DNA of 64,000 bases from Maricaulis virginensis (GCF_027922185.1 NZ_BSFE01000006.1:124001-188000); one strand, 5' to 3'; counted from the first letter of the stretch, positions 17,662-25,960 are shown. Notes: a model not told the origin generated them from the letters alone. Numbers and translations: made by a program.

Positions 17662-18308
17662 CGCGGCGCCTCCCAGTCCCCAAGAATACTGTGCCGCAGC
17701 AGCATGGCGCCGAGCTTGTCGGGAAAGCCGGTGCTGCCATAGAGCGGATTGACCCCGTCCGGCCGCGCGCATTCCTCGAAGCCCAGCCGGCGCATCAGCG
17801 CCTGCCCCTCCGTGGTGCGCGCCCGGGCATAGACGCGGACATCCGAATAGAAGCCGCGCCACCCGACCAGAAGCGCCCGCAGGGCCGCTGCCTGGGCATG
17901 CGGCGTGCGGCCGGCCAGCCCCCAGGACAGCAGAGCCGCGGCCTTCTCGTCGAGCCCGCACACCCAGTCGCGCCTGGCATTGGCAAAGCCGAACTCTCCG
18001 GCCAGCAACGCAGACACGCCTTTTTCACTCAGCGGAATAGACGCGACGAATCCGTCAGGGGTGCCATTCCAAACGCGCATATGAAGAGATCTCTGCGTCC
18101 AGCCCTGCACACGTGCGATATCCTCGGCGCTCGCAATCTCGCCCTCTATGAGCGCGTCTGCAAGTGCATGAAATTCGCCGATCCTGTCGAGCGTGACAGG
18201 CTCGAAATCCATTGATGCAAAAGCCTGATCCAGCCGGTCCAGGGGAAATTGAAACCCGCTTCGGGTTTGGCTAGTGTGGGTTGCTTGAGTCACCGTCGCG
18301 CTCCTCAT
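17658..18308 (-). CDS. GNAT-like protein of unknown function, first gene of a three-gene operon
   Basis: About 216 residues from the ATG at 18308; an ATG at 18326 is also in frame but would run into the TTAC-N7-TTAAC box. The C-terminal half looks like a GNAT core: ALRALLVGWRGFYSDVRVYARARTTEGQALMRRLGFEE resembles the acyl-CoA helix and the closing RLGF strand. The N-terminal half is poorly conserved with common GNATs, so function is unclear. It is divergent from a LysR regulator 63 bp away, which probably controls it, and is followed by a second acetyltransferase and an isochorismatase-like gene. Confidence 0.62.
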   Translation of the reverse strand: MRSATVTQATHTSQTRSGFQFPLDRLDQAFASMDFEPVTLDRIGEFHALADALIEGEIASAEDIARVQGWTQRSLHMRVWNGTPDGFVASIPLSEKGVSALLAGEFGFANARRDWVCGLDEKAAALLSWGLAGRTPHAQAAALRALLVGWRGFYSDVRVYARARTTEGQALMRRLGFEECARPDGVNPLYGSTGFPDKLGAMLLRHSILGDWEAPR

Positions 18309-18318
18309 GCCAACACGG

Positions 18319-18333
18319 TTACCCAATGGTTAA
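18319..18333. promoter_or_regulatory. CtrA-like box or LysR operator between divergent genes
   Basis: TTAC-CCAATGG-TTAA followed by C differs by one base from the CtrA consensus TTAA-N7-TTAAC. The same bases also form the dyad GTTA-N9-TAAC (18318-18334), which would suit a LysR dimer. It lies between the GNAT-like operon and the LysR gene, where either regulator could control both. Confidence 0.35.
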
Positions 18334-18371
18334 CATCCCGCCTTGATGGCGACTTCTGCAAAGTTGGAATA

Positions 18372-19358
18372 GTGGACAGTCAGCAAACAGATACCCTTCT
18401 CCGGCGAACCCTGTTCGACTGGGACGATCTGCAGATTTTCCACGCCGTGGCGACGACGGGATCGATGAGCGCGGCCGCCACAGCACTCGGTTGCCAGCAA
18501 TCCACCATCTCCAAGCGCATGCGCCAGCTGGAAAGCCGGCTTGGAAGCCAGCTGATCGAACGGCATGCCGGCGGGATCATGCTCACACCCGCGGGTGAAA
18601 ACGCCTTCGACTATGTGCTGACCATGCAGCGCTCGGCACACCAGCTGGAAACCCGGATCGCCGGCCGCGACCGCGCAATGGAAGGCGAGGTCACGCTGCG
18701 CGCTCCGGACGGGCTGTCCAGTTTCTGGCTCGCAAGACACGTGCCGGAATTCCAGCGGACCCACCCGGCAATCGGCCTCAAACTGCTCGGCGAACACTCG
18801 GCTGCAATGGGGGAGAACGCGTCGTCTATCGCCGTCACCTTCGTGCCGGAAAAGACCATGGACACGCAGGCCGAGCTTCTCGCCACCCTGCACTATATGC
18901 CTGTAGCGTCACGGGAATTTATTGAAACCTATGGTGCACCCCGGTCCCTTGTCGATGTCATGAACCTGAGGTTCGCGACGCTGGAACAGTATGACCGCTC
19001 GCTCTCGTTGTGGGGCGAAAAAGCCGAGGCCGCAGATACTCTTATTAAATATTCCTTCCGCACCGACCTCAGTTCGGTGTTATTTGAAGTGGTACGCCAT
19101 GGCGGCGGTATCGCCATGGCACCGACCTATCTTGCCGCCCTTTATGCCGATGAATTGGTAGTACTGGACTACGACTTTCATCAGGACATCAAGGTTTGGC
19201 TCAAATATATGCCCGGAAGTCAGGGGATTGGCAGAATAAAGTGTGTTGGCGACTGGATCACCGACATATTCAATCGTAGAAACAATCCTTGGTTTCGCGA
19301 AGAGTTCTGTCATCCGCGAGAATTCTGCGGCATAGACGTCATTAGACCACAACCGTGA
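18372..19358 (+). CDS. LysR-family transcriptional regulator
   Basis: About 328 residues from a GTG at 18372; no in-frame ATG precedes the DNA-binding domain and upstream codons look non-coding. The winged helix-turn-helix is at about residues 15-75 (WDDLQIFHAVATTGSMSAAA, then QQSTISKRMRQLE). A periplasmic-binding-like sensor domain follows from about residue 100. It is divergent from the GNAT-like operon and 7 bp ahead of an XRE regulator. The 3' third (about 18,900-19,340) is visibly richer in A/T and in codons such as TTA and ATT than its neighbours. Confidence 0.82.
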   Translation: MDSQQTDTLLRRTLFDWDDLQIFHAVATTGSMSAAATALGCQQSTISKRMRQLESRLGSQLIERHAGGIMLTPAGENAFDYVLTMQRSAHQLETRIAGRDRAMEGEVTLRAPDGLSSFWLARHVPEFQRTHPAIGLKLLGEHSAAMGENASSIAVTFVPEKTMDTQAELLATLHYMPVASREFIETYGAPRSLVDVMNLRFATLEQYDRSLSLWGEKAEAADTLIKYSFRTDLSSVLFEVVRHGGGIAMAPTYLAALYADELVVLDYDFHQDIKVWLKYMPGSQGIGRIKCVGDWITDIFNRRNNPWFREEFCHPREFCGIDVIRPQP

Positions 19359-19365
19359 GGATGCC

Positions 19366-19752
19366 ATGAGTGCCAGGGGCCCAACGAGTATTGACCAGCA
19401 TGTCGGAGCGCGTCTGCGTCTGCGCAGAAGCCTGATGGAAATGAGCCAGTCCGAGCTGGGCGAAAAGCTGGGTGTCACCTTCCAGCAGGTCCAGAAGTAC
19501 GAGCGCGGCACCAACCGTATCGGCGCCAGCCGGCTTTTCCATGTCGCCAAGGTCATGGAAGTCCCGGTGTCCTACTTCTTCGAAGGCCTCGAGGAAGACG
19601 GCTCCTCCGAGCTGAAGGGTCCCGAATCCGACACGCTGTACGATTTCATCGCCAGCCCCGACGGCCTCGCCCTGGCCCAGGCCTTTGCCGGCATCAAGGA
19701 CCAGACGGTCCGCCGCCGCGTCATCGACCTGCTGCGCTCGCTGGCAGACTAG
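19366..19752 (+). CDS. XRE-family helix-turn-helix regulator
   Basis: 128 residues. The Cro/CI-type domain occupies about residues 10-68: ARLRLRRSLMEMSQSELGEKLG, then VTFQQVQKYERGTNRI as recognition helix, and ASRLFHVAKVMEVPVSYFF. The C-terminal 55 residues form a short helical extension ending in RRRVIDLLRSLAD, probably for dimerisation. Proteins of this shape are common in several copies in Caulobacterales. It starts 7 bp after the LysR stop and is followed by a strong terminator, so the two regulators share a transcript end. Confidence 0.88.
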   Translation: MSARGPTSIDQHVGARLRLRRSLMEMSQSELGEKLGVTFQQVQKYERGTNRIGASRLFHVAKVMEVPVSYFFEGLEEDGSSELKGPESDTLYDFIASPDGLALAQAFAGIKDQTVRRRVIDLLRSLAD

Positions 19753-19774
19753 AACGCAGACAGATCCTGCAGAG

Positions 19775-19806
19775 AAAGGGCCCGGCGAAATCGCCGGGCC
19801 CTTTTT
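19775..19806 (+). terminator. Strong rho-independent terminator
   Basis: AAAGGGCCCGGCGA (19775-19788) pairs perfectly with TCGCCGGGCCCTTT (19791-19804) and the T tract runs on to 19806. The A-rich left side lets it serve the convergent aldo/keto reductase transcript as well. Confidence 0.88.
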
Positions 19807-19824
19807 CGTGTGCGCCACCCATGC

Positions 19825-20859
19825 CTAGACTGCCGGCGGGTTCAGGCGTGCAAAACCGTCCTGCCGTTCATAGGGCGCATGCGGATAGGGCGCCGGCACA
19901 CGACTGACGGCGTCCAGCCTTTCCATATGATCGTCGCTCAATGACCAGCCGACCGCGCCGAGATTATCGACGAGTTGCGCCTCGTTCCGCGCCCCAAGGA
20001 TGACCGACGAGACCCCCGGGCGGCGCGTCAGCCAGTTGATGGCAATCTGCGGCACACTCTTTCCGGTTTCCCCGGCGATCGCCTGGAGCACATCGACAAT
20101 ATCGTAGAGCCTTTCATCGTCCACCGGAGGGCCGAAACCCGCAGTCTCATGCAGGCGGCTACCCTCCGGAAGCGGACGGTCACGGGCGATTTTCCCGGTA
20201 AGACGGCCCCAGCCGAGCGGACTCCACACCATCGCGCCGAGCCCCTGGTCCAGCCCCAGGGGCATGAGGTCCCACTCGAAGTCACGGCCAATCAGGGAGT
20301 AGTAGACCTGGTGTGCGACATAGCGTGGCCAGCCCTGCCGGTCGGCCACGGCGAGCGACTTCATCACCTGCCACCCCGGGAAGTTCGAAACGCCGACATA
20401 GCGCAGCTTGCCGGCTCTCACGAGAATATCCAGCGTGTACAGGACTTCTTCTGCCGGCGTGAACGCATCGAAGGCATGAAGCTGGAAGATGTCGATCCTG
20501 TCGGTCCTCAGCCGACGCAGCGCGGCTTCGACGCAGTCGATCAGACGCTGACGGGACGAACCGGCCGTATTGGGGCCTTCGCCCATCGGCAAGGTCGCCT
20601 TGGTCGAGATCAGCACGTCGTCGCGACGCCCCTTCAGCGCCGCACCGAGGATGCTCTCGGAGGCCCCGTCAGAGTAGACGTCGGCCGTGTCGAACAGATT
20701 CACGCCCGCCTCAAGGCACAGATCGATCAGCCGGATCGCCTCGGTCTCGCCGGACCGGCCCCAGTTGGAGAAGAGCGGACCGGTGCCGCCGAACGTCCCG
20801 GCTCCGAAACTGAGAACGGGAACCTGCAGGCCGGAACGGCCCAGATAACGGTATTCCAT
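19825..20859 (-). CDS. Aldo/keto reductase
   Basis: 344 residues, TIM-barrel oxidoreductase using NADPH. Family tetrad residues are visible: Asp and Tyr in FDTADVYSDGASE, Lys in LISTKATLP, and His in FQLHAFD. The cofactor-phosphate region appears late as VILGARNEAQL. The sequence resembles the YajO/potassium-channel-beta-like branch, which reduces varied aldehydes and ketones. It lies 27 bp downstream of an MFS transporter gene on the same strand, so the two probably form an operon under the divergent LysR gene at 22166. Confidence 0.9.
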   Translation of the reverse strand: MEYRYLGRSGLQVPVLSFGAGTFGGTGPLFSNWGRSGETEAIRLIDLCLEAGVNLFDTADVYSDGASESILGAALKGRRDDVLISTKATLPMGEGPNTAGSSRQRLIDCVEAALRRLRTDRIDIFQLHAFDAFTPAEEVLYTLDILVRAGKLRYVGVSNFPGWQVMKSLAVADRQGWPRYVAHQVYYSLIGRDFEWDLMPLGLDQGLGAMVWSPLGWGRLTGKIARDRPLPEGSRLHETAGFGPPVDDERLYDIVDVLQAIAGETGKSVPQIAINWLTRRPGVSSVILGARNEAQLVDNLGAVGWSLSDDHMERLDAVSRVPAPYPHAPYERQDGFARLNPPAV

Positions 20860-20886
20860 CTTGGAAACTCCTGTCAGTGAAAGAGG

Positions 20887-22059
20887 TCAGCCCGCCCGCA
20901 CGGGACACGGCCGGTTCCGGCCGGCCCGCAGTGCCGCCAGGGCCAGCAAGAGACCCAGCAGCGGCAAGGCAGATGCGAGAAGCGGCAGGGCTCGCAGCGG
21001 CATGCCGCTGTCGAGAGCCAGGCCTGCCAGGCCGGCGCCCAGCGCATTGCCCAGATTGAAGGCTGCGATATTGAAGCTTGAAGCGAGGCTCTGGCTTGCG
21101 CCCTGCGCCCTTTGCATCACCCACAGCTGCAACGGCGGAACCGTGGCAAATCCGGAAACACCCAGCAGGGCTATCGCCACGACCGCACCCGTCTGGCTCG
21201 CAAGCAGGACACTCATCGATGCCAGAACCGCGCAAAGCGCGAGGATCGTCCCGACGAGCGCCGGTACCAGCGCCCGGTCCGCCAGACGTCCGCCAAGCAG
21301 ATTGCCCGCAATCAGCCCGCCGCCAAGCACCAGAAGAAGTGGAGAGAGTGCCGGCTCAGCAAAACCCGTTACGCGGGTCAGCAGCGGCGCGATATAGGTG
21401 AAAACCGCGAACACCCCGCTGAAGCCCAGCGTCGTGGTCGCGAAGCCCAGCAGCACGGCCGGCCGTGCCATGGCAGCAAAGTCCGTTCGCCAGTCTCCGT
21501 CACGCCTGGGCGCCGGCGCATGCGGAACGAAGCGGGCAATGACGGCAATTGCGAACAGCCCGACGATAGAGACCGCCCAGAAAGTCGCCCGCCAACCCAG
21601 CTGCTGACCCAGCCATGTTCCCAGCGGAACTCCGAGAATATTCGCAAGGGTGAGGCCGGTGAACATGATCGCGATGGCCGATGCCTGACGGTCTTTCGCG
21701 ACGAGTCCGGCCGCTACGACGGAGCCGACCCCGAAGAATGTGCCGTGCGCGAAAGCGGTCAGGACCCGCGCCGCCATCAGCAGGCCGTAGTCCGGCGCGA
21801 TGGCACAGGCTGCATTGCCGATGGCAAAGATCGCCATCAGGGCCAGAAGGACCGATTTGCGCGACAGACCCGCCGTGAGCACGGTCAGGAGGGGTGCCCC
21901 GGCGACCACGCCCAGCGCGTAGCCGGAAATCAACAGTCCGGCAGCAGAAAGGCTGACGCCCAGATCGGTGCTGACCTCCAGCAGCAGACCCATGATGACA
22001 AATTCGGTAACGCCGATGCCGAAGGCACCGACCATGAGAGCGTAGAGCGCGCGGGGCAT
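20887..22059 (-). CDS. MFS transporter (DHA1-type efflux)
   Basis: 390 residues with about twelve hydrophobic segments. The N-terminal run GAFGIGVTEFVIMGLL and the GYALGVVAGAPLL motif after TM2 match the AraJ/PbuE-like drug and sugar efflux branch of the major facilitator superfamily. It sits in the inner membrane and would export small molecules by proton antiport. The pairing with an aldo/keto reductase and a divergent LysR regulator suggests inducible detoxification; the inducer is unknown. Confidence 0.88.
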   Translation of the reverse strand: MPRALYALMVGAFGIGVTEFVIMGLLLEVSTDLGVSLSAAGLLISGYALGVVAGAPLLTVLTAGLSRKSVLLALMAIFAIGNAACAIAPDYGLLMAARVLTAFAHGTFFGVGSVVAAGLVAKDRQASAIAIMFTGLTLANILGVPLGTWLGQQLGWRATFWAVSIVGLFAIAVIARFVPHAPAPRRDGDWRTDFAAMARPAVLLGFATTTLGFSGVFAVFTYIAPLLTRVTGFAEPALSPLLLVLGGGLIAGNLLGGRLADRALVPALVGTILALCAVLASMSVLLASQTGAVVAIALLGVSGFATVPPLQLWVMQRAQGASQSLASSFNIAAFNLGNALGAGLAGLALDSGMPLRALPLLASALPLLGLLLALAALRAGRNRPCPVRAG

Positions 22060-22144
22060 GAATGAGGATCCTCGTCGATCCGGTTTCTGGTGCGGCTCTA
22101 GATGGCGCCTCCCGGCAGGTTGAATTAGACTTTGACAAAGAAAC

Positions 22145-22154
22145 TCATATATGA
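22145..22154. promoter_or_regulatory. Palindrome in the MFS/LysR divergent promoter region
   Basis: TCATATATGA is a perfect 10-bp palindrome 12 bp upstream of the LysR start and in an AT-rich patch of the 106-bp divergent intergenic region. Position and symmetry suit autoregulation by the adjacent LysR protein. Confidence 0.4.
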
Positions 22155-22165
22155 ACTGAATTCAC

Positions 22166-23074
22166 ATGACACAGCGCGAGATCAACCGCGTCGCCGAGAT
22201 GGAAGTCTTCGTCACGGTGGTGGAACAGAATGGCCTTTCGGCCGCCGCGCGCGAGCGGCGCATGACGCCATCCGCGGTCAGCAAGCTGGTCTCGCGCCTG
22301 GAAGCCCGCCTCGGCACGCAATTGCTGGCGCGATCGACCCGGCGGCTGCGCCTTACTCCGGAAGGCGATCTGTTCTACCAGCATGCGCGCCGCATCCTCG
22401 CCGACATAGACGAAGCCGAACGCACCGTGGCGTCCGGAGAGGAGGCAACGGGGCGTGTCCGGCTCAATACCAGCGCGTCCTTCAACACACACATTCTGGC
22501 GCCCGTCTTGCCGGACTTTCTCGCCCGCCACCCACGGGTCGGCGTCGATCTCGCGCTCACCGACCATGTTGTCGACCTGATGGAGGCGCGTGCCGATATC
22601 GCCGTCCGCGCCGGCCCTCTGAAGTCGTCCAACCTGATCGCGCGCAAACTGGGTACAAGCCGCAACCGGATCGTTGCAGCACCCGCCTATATCGAGCGTC
22701 ACGGACAGCCGGAAACGCCAGCCGATCTGGGCCGCCATACCCGCCTCGGCTTCTGCTATGAACGTGCCGTTTCAGCCTGGCCTTTTCGCGTAGATGGCGT
22801 CGAACGCCGCTATCCGCCGGACGGGCGCATACTGGCCAGCGACGGGGAGAGCCTGCGCGCCCTCGCTCTCGGTGGCGCCGGCCTTGCCAGGCTTGCAGAG
22901 TTTACCGTTCGCGCCGACATCGCCGCCGGCCAACTGGTGCCCGTCCTGCAGGACCATATCTGCGAGAGCGATGTCGAGGACTTCTACGCCGTCTATGTGG
23001 GTGCAGGAGAGCTGCTGCCCACACGGGTGCGGGTCTTCCTCGACTTTCTGGCCGAACACGCACGGGTCACATGA
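22166..23074 (+). CDS. LysR-family transcriptional regulator
   Basis: 302 residues, full length. N-terminal winged helix-turn-helix at about 8-65: MEVFVTVVEQNGLSAAARE, then MTPSAVSKLVSRLEARLGTQLL, and STRRLRLTPEG. The substrate-binding domain runs from about 92 to the end (GRVRLNTSASF...). It belongs to the CrgA/AaeR-like group that commonly controls divergent transport or oxidoreductase genes. Its start is 106 bp from that of the MFS gene, so it likely regulates the MFS/aldo-keto reductase pair and itself. Confidence 0.9.
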   Translation: MTQREINRVAEMEVFVTVVEQNGLSAAARERRMTPSAVSKLVSRLEARLGTQLLARSTRRLRLTPEGDLFYQHARRILADIDEAERTVASGEEATGRVRLNTSASFNTHILAPVLPDFLARHPRVGVDLALTDHVVDLMEARADIAVRAGPLKSSNLIARKLGTSRNRIVAAPAYIERHGQPETPADLGRHTRLGFCYERAVSAWPFRVDGVERRYPPDGRILASDGESLRALALGGAGLARLAEFTVRADIAAGQLVPVLQDHICESDVEDFYAVYVGAGELLPTRVRVFLDFLAEHARVT

Positions 23075-23114
23075 CACTGGCGGCGTCCGGTCTGAAAATG
23101 ATCCGAAGGAAGAA

Positions 23115-23189
23115 TGGAGCGGGCGATGAGATTCGAACTCACGACATTCACCTTGGCAAGGTGACGCTCTACCCCTGAGCTACGCCCGC
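23115..23189 (-). tRNA. tRNA-Gly (anticodon GCC)
   Basis: On the minus strand the cloverleaf is complete. The acceptor GCGGGCG pairs with CGCCCGC, and the D-arm is AGCTCAGGGGTAGAGC. The anticodon loop CTTGCCAAG has anticodon GCC. The T-arm contains GTTCGAATC. The 3' CCA is encoded at 23115-23117. Length is 75 bases with CCA. It reads glycine codons GGC/GGT, the commonest in this GC-rich genome. Confidence 0.96.
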
Positions 23190-23309
23190 TCACGATGTGC
23201 GGGGCTTGGCCCCGCCGGGGAGCGGGGTATATCGCGCAAACGCCGGATAATTGCAAGCACCTGATTCCGTCGACTTGCACATGGCCGCATCTCGCGCTTC
23301 AACAGGCGC

Positions 23310-23831
23310 ATGCCAGCGACACGCCAACAGCTTTTCGACCGTCTCGACGCCCTGGGTATTGCCCATGAAACCGTCGATCATCCGCCTGTATTCACCGTCG
23401 AGGAAGGCCGTGACATCAAGGCGAAGATGCCGGGCGGGCATACCAAGAATCTCTTCCTTGCCGACAAGAAGGGCCGGATCATCCTGATCTCTGCGCTCGG
23501 CGAGACGCAGATCCCGGTCAACCGGCTCCACCGCCTGCTCGACTGCGGCCGCCTCTCTTTCGGCAAGCCGGACCTGATGAAAGCGGTGCTGGGCGTGACG
23601 CCGGGGTCGGTGACCGCATTCGCGCTGATCAATGATGTCGATAGGCGGGTGCATTTCGTGCTCGATGCGGCCCTGACGCGCCACGACCCGGTGAACTTCC
23701 ACCCGCTCTCCAATGACGCCACGACCGCGGTGAGCTGTGCCGACCTGATCCGCTTTGCCGAAGACACCGGCCATTCGGTGCAGATTGTCGATTTCGACGC
23801 ACTGTCTGCCGAGGCGGGCGCGGCGCAGTGA
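23310..23831 (+). CDS. Prolyl-tRNA editing deacylase (ProXp-ala / YbaK family)
   Basis: 173 residues, a single-domain trans-editing protein that hydrolyses mischarged Ala-tRNA(Pro). Family motifs are the N-terminal HETVDHPPVFTVEEG, the catalytic-lysine strand GGHTKNLFLADKKG, and the late GSVTAFALINDVDRRVHFVLD loop. ProXp-ala is found in bacteria whose prolyl-tRNA synthetase lacks its own editing domain; whether that holds here cannot be seen. The start at 23310 has AGG upstream. It stands alone after the tRNA-Gly gene. Confidence 0.9.
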   Translation: MPATRQQLFDRLDALGIAHETVDHPPVFTVEEGRDIKAKMPGGHTKNLFLADKKGRIILISALGETQIPVNRLHRLLDCGRLSFGKPDLMKAVLGVTPGSVTAFALINDVDRRVHFVLDAALTRHDPVNFHPLSNDATTAVSCADLIRFAEDTGHSVQIVDFDALSAEAGAAQ

Positions 23832-23990
23832 CGCCTTGCATCACAGCGCCGGCAAGGCCAACTAGGACACAACACAGCGATGCGACTGCCGGTGTGCCGG
23901 CCGCATCGTGTCTTTGAACATTCCGGACCGGGCCGGTTTCCAAGCGGAAGCCTCCCGGTCTAGGGTGACGCGAACACAAGGAATTTGGTC

Positions 23991-24905
23991 ATGAGCGCAG
24001 ATCTGACCCTGGGAACAGGCGCGCCGGCAGGCGATATCGTCAAGGACTCCACCGATCAGGCCTTCATGCAGGATGTGGTCGAACCGTCGCGCGATGTGCC
24101 GGTCATCGTCGACTTCTGGGCGCCCTGGTGCGGCCCCTGCCGCCAGCTGGGTCCGGTGATCGAAAAGGCCGTGCGCGATGCGGGCGGCGAAGTGCGTCTG
24201 GTCAAGATCAATATCGACGAGAACCCGGGCATCGCCCAGCAATTGCGCGTCCAGTCCATCCCGGCTGTCTTCGCCTTCAAGAACGGTCAGCCGGTCGACG
24301 GTTTCATGGGCGCGCTGCCGGAAAGCCAGATCAAGGACTTCATCCAGCGCATTTCCGGCAAGGGCCCCAGCGAGGCCGAACTGAAAGCGATGGTCGACCG
24401 CGCCCTGGCAGCCCTTGAGGCCGGCGATCTGGGCGGTGCGTCCCAGGACTTCGCGGCCGTGCTGCAGGCCGATCCGGGGCATCCCGGCGCGCTGGCCGGT
24501 CTGGCCCGGGTCTGGCTGAAGAATGGCGATACCGACAAGGCCCGCGAGATTCTCGACCATGTCCCCGAAGACCGCGCCGGCGATCCCGCTGTTGAAAGCG
24601 TGCGCGCCGCACTCGAGCTCGCCTCGGGCTCTCCGGCAGATGACAGCGAAACGGCGGCGCTGCGCAGCCGCGTCGAGCAGGATCCGTCCAACCTTGAGGC
24701 CCGCTACGAGCTGGCCGAGGCTCTGGTCGCCGCCGGCGATCACAAGGGCGCGATCGACCAGCTGATCGCGATCACCGCACTCGACCGCGAGTGGAACGAC
24801 CAGGCCGCCCGCACCCTGCTGCTGAAAGTCTTCGACGCGGCAGGCCCGGCCAGCGAGGTAACCCGCGAGGGCCGCCGCCGCCTGTCGGCCATCCTGTTTT
24901 CATAA
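23991..24905 (+). CDS. cnoX: Thioredoxin-fold co-chaperone (CnoX/YbbN-like)
   Basis: 304 residues. A thioredoxin domain (about 15-120) carries the redox motif WCGPC, with cysteines 47 and 50. It is followed by a helical TPR-like C-terminal region (about 130-304). This is the architecture of CnoX/YbbN, which holds oxidised clients and hands them to GroEL or DnaK. E. coli YbbN lacks the full active CGPC, while many alphaproteobacterial copies keep it, as here. The start at 23991 has AAGGAA upstream. It is the first of four closely spaced rightward genes with small or redox-type products. Confidence 0.88.
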   Translation: MSADLTLGTGAPAGDIVKDSTDQAFMQDVVEPSRDVPVIVDFWAPWCGPCRQLGPVIEKAVRDAGGEVRLVKINIDENPGIAQQLRVQSIPAVFAFKNGQPVDGFMGALPESQIKDFIQRISGKGPSEAELKAMVDRALAALEAGDLGGASQDFAAVLQADPGHPGALAGLARVWLKNGDTDKAREILDHVPEDRAGDPAVESVRAALELASGSPADDSETAALRSRVEQDPSNLEARYELAEALVAAGDHKGAIDQLIAITALDREWNDQAARTLLLKVFDAAGPASEVTREGRRRLSAILFS

Positions 24906-24916
24906 GGAAAAAGGCG

Positions 24917-25117
24917 ATGAGCGAGAACCAGACCGCACCGCGCGAGATTGATCCCAAACTGCTGGAAATCCTGGTCTGCCCGGTCACGCGCGGCCCGCTG
25001 AAATATGACCGCAAGGCCCAGGAACTGGTGTCGGACAGTGCCGGCCTGGCCTATCCGATCCGCGACGGGATTCCGATCATGCTGCCCGACGAGGCGCGCA
25101 AGCTGGAGCGTGACTGA
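24917..25117 (+). CDS. Trm112-family small protein (YcaR-like)
   Basis: 66 residues. PKLLEILVCPVTRGPLKYD and SAGLAYPIRDGIPIML are the two conserved blocks of the bacterial Trm112/UPF0434 group. Eukaryotic and archaeal Trm112 activate methyltransferases; the bacterial role is not settled. Only one cysteine is present, so no zinc ribbon is expected. The start at 24917 has AAGG upstream, 11 bp after the cnoX stop. The stop overlaps the next start by one base, so it is tightly coupled. Confidence 0.9.
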   Translation: MSENQTAPREIDPKLLEILVCPVTRGPLKYDRKAQELVSDSAGLAYPIRDGIPIMLPDEARKLERD

Positions 25118-25419
25118 TGGCGCGCCCCTGGCCCGAGCAATTGCGCTTCTCCCGCGCCGACAAGGTGCTGCATGTCGCCTTCGATGACGGCAAGCGCTTT
25201 GCGATTCCCTTCCAGACCCTGCGGGTCGAAAGCCCCAGCGCCGAAGTCCAGGGACATGGCCCCGGCGAAAAGCGGATCGTGACCGGCAAGGAGAATGTGC
25301 TGGTCACGGCCGCCGAGCCCGTCGGCCGCTATGCCGTGCGTCTCGTCTTCGATGACGGCCATGATTCCGGCCTCTTCACATGGGATTATCTCTATGCGCT
25401 GGGTGAAACCGCGCACTGA
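25117..25419 (+). CDS. DUF971 (GBBH-like N-terminal) domain protein
   Basis: 100 residues. The pattern of short beta strands with FDDGKRFAIPFQTLRVESPSAEVQG and AVRLVFDDGHDSGLFTWDYLY is the DUF971 signature, related to the N-terminal domain of gamma-butyrobetaine hydroxylase. Stand-alone members are often encoded near iron-sulphur or redox genes, and the exact role is unknown. Here it lies between the Trm112-like and DsrE-like genes in the cnoX operon. Confidence 0.88.
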   Translation: MARPWPEQLRFSRADKVLHVAFDDGKRFAIPFQTLRVESPSAEVQGHGPGEKRIVTGKENVLVTAAEPVGRYAVRLVFDDGHDSGLFTWDYLYALGETAH

Positions 25420-25441
25420 TCACCGGCCCAAGGAGACTGCG

Positions 25442-25960
25442 ATGTTCAAACCCGTTCTCGCCGGCCTCGCAGCCGTCATTGCCTTGCCCGCGCTCGCCTT
25501 GGCCGGTCCCGGCGATTTCGCGCCCGGCCCCGTCATCGAGGAATTCGGCCCCGTCGCACCCGTCGAAGGCGCCCTGCCCATCCCCGAAGGGACAGAGTTC
25601 AGGATCAGTTTCGACACCCGGGACCGGGCGGCCGAAGGCGAGCTCAATTCCAAGCTGACCGCCGCAGCGCGCTTTCTGAACATGCAGGCCGCCGCGAGCG
25701 TGCCCGTCGAGAACATACACCTGGCCATCGTCGTTCACGGTACCGCCGTCCACGATGTGACGCGCGACAGTGCCGGCGCCAATGCCGATCTTGTTGCCGC
25801 CCTGGTGGAGCACGGTGTCGAGATCTTCGTCTGCGGCCAGAGCGCGGTCTGGTACGACATCGCGGCCGGCGATCTCCTGCCGGGCGTGTCCATGTCGCTC
25901 TCGGCCATGACGGCTCACGCCCGGCTGCAGTCCGACGGCTATACGCTCAACCCCTTCTAG
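25442..25960 (+). CDS. Exported DsrE-family protein
   Basis: 172 residues. The signal peptide (MFKPVLAGLAAVIALPALALA, cleavage near 21) indicates export. The rest matches the DsrE/DsrF fold: LNMQAAASVPVENIHLAIVVHG, then ALVEHGVEIFVCGQS with one conserved cysteine, and a MTAHARLQSDGYTLNPF tail. Relatives carry sulphur or serve as periplasmic sulphur-relay or binding proteins; the substrate here is unknown. GGAG precedes the start. The last four bases overlap the end of the convergent ubiH-like gene. Confidence 0.82.
   Translation: MFKPVLAGLAAVIALPALALAGPGDFAPGPVIEEFGPVAPVEGALPIPEGTEFRISFDTRDRAAEGELNSKLTAAARFLNMQAAASVPVENIHLAIVVHGTAVHDVTRDSAGANADLVAALVEHGVEIFVCGQSAVWYDIAAGDLLPGVSMSLSAMTAHARLQSDGYTLNPF

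Noticed and set aside
17038..18308. LuxI-type acyl-homoserine-lactone synthase and partner
   Set aside because: The resemblance is limited to the general GNAT core; LuxI signature residues are not convincingly present and no LuxR gene is adjacent.
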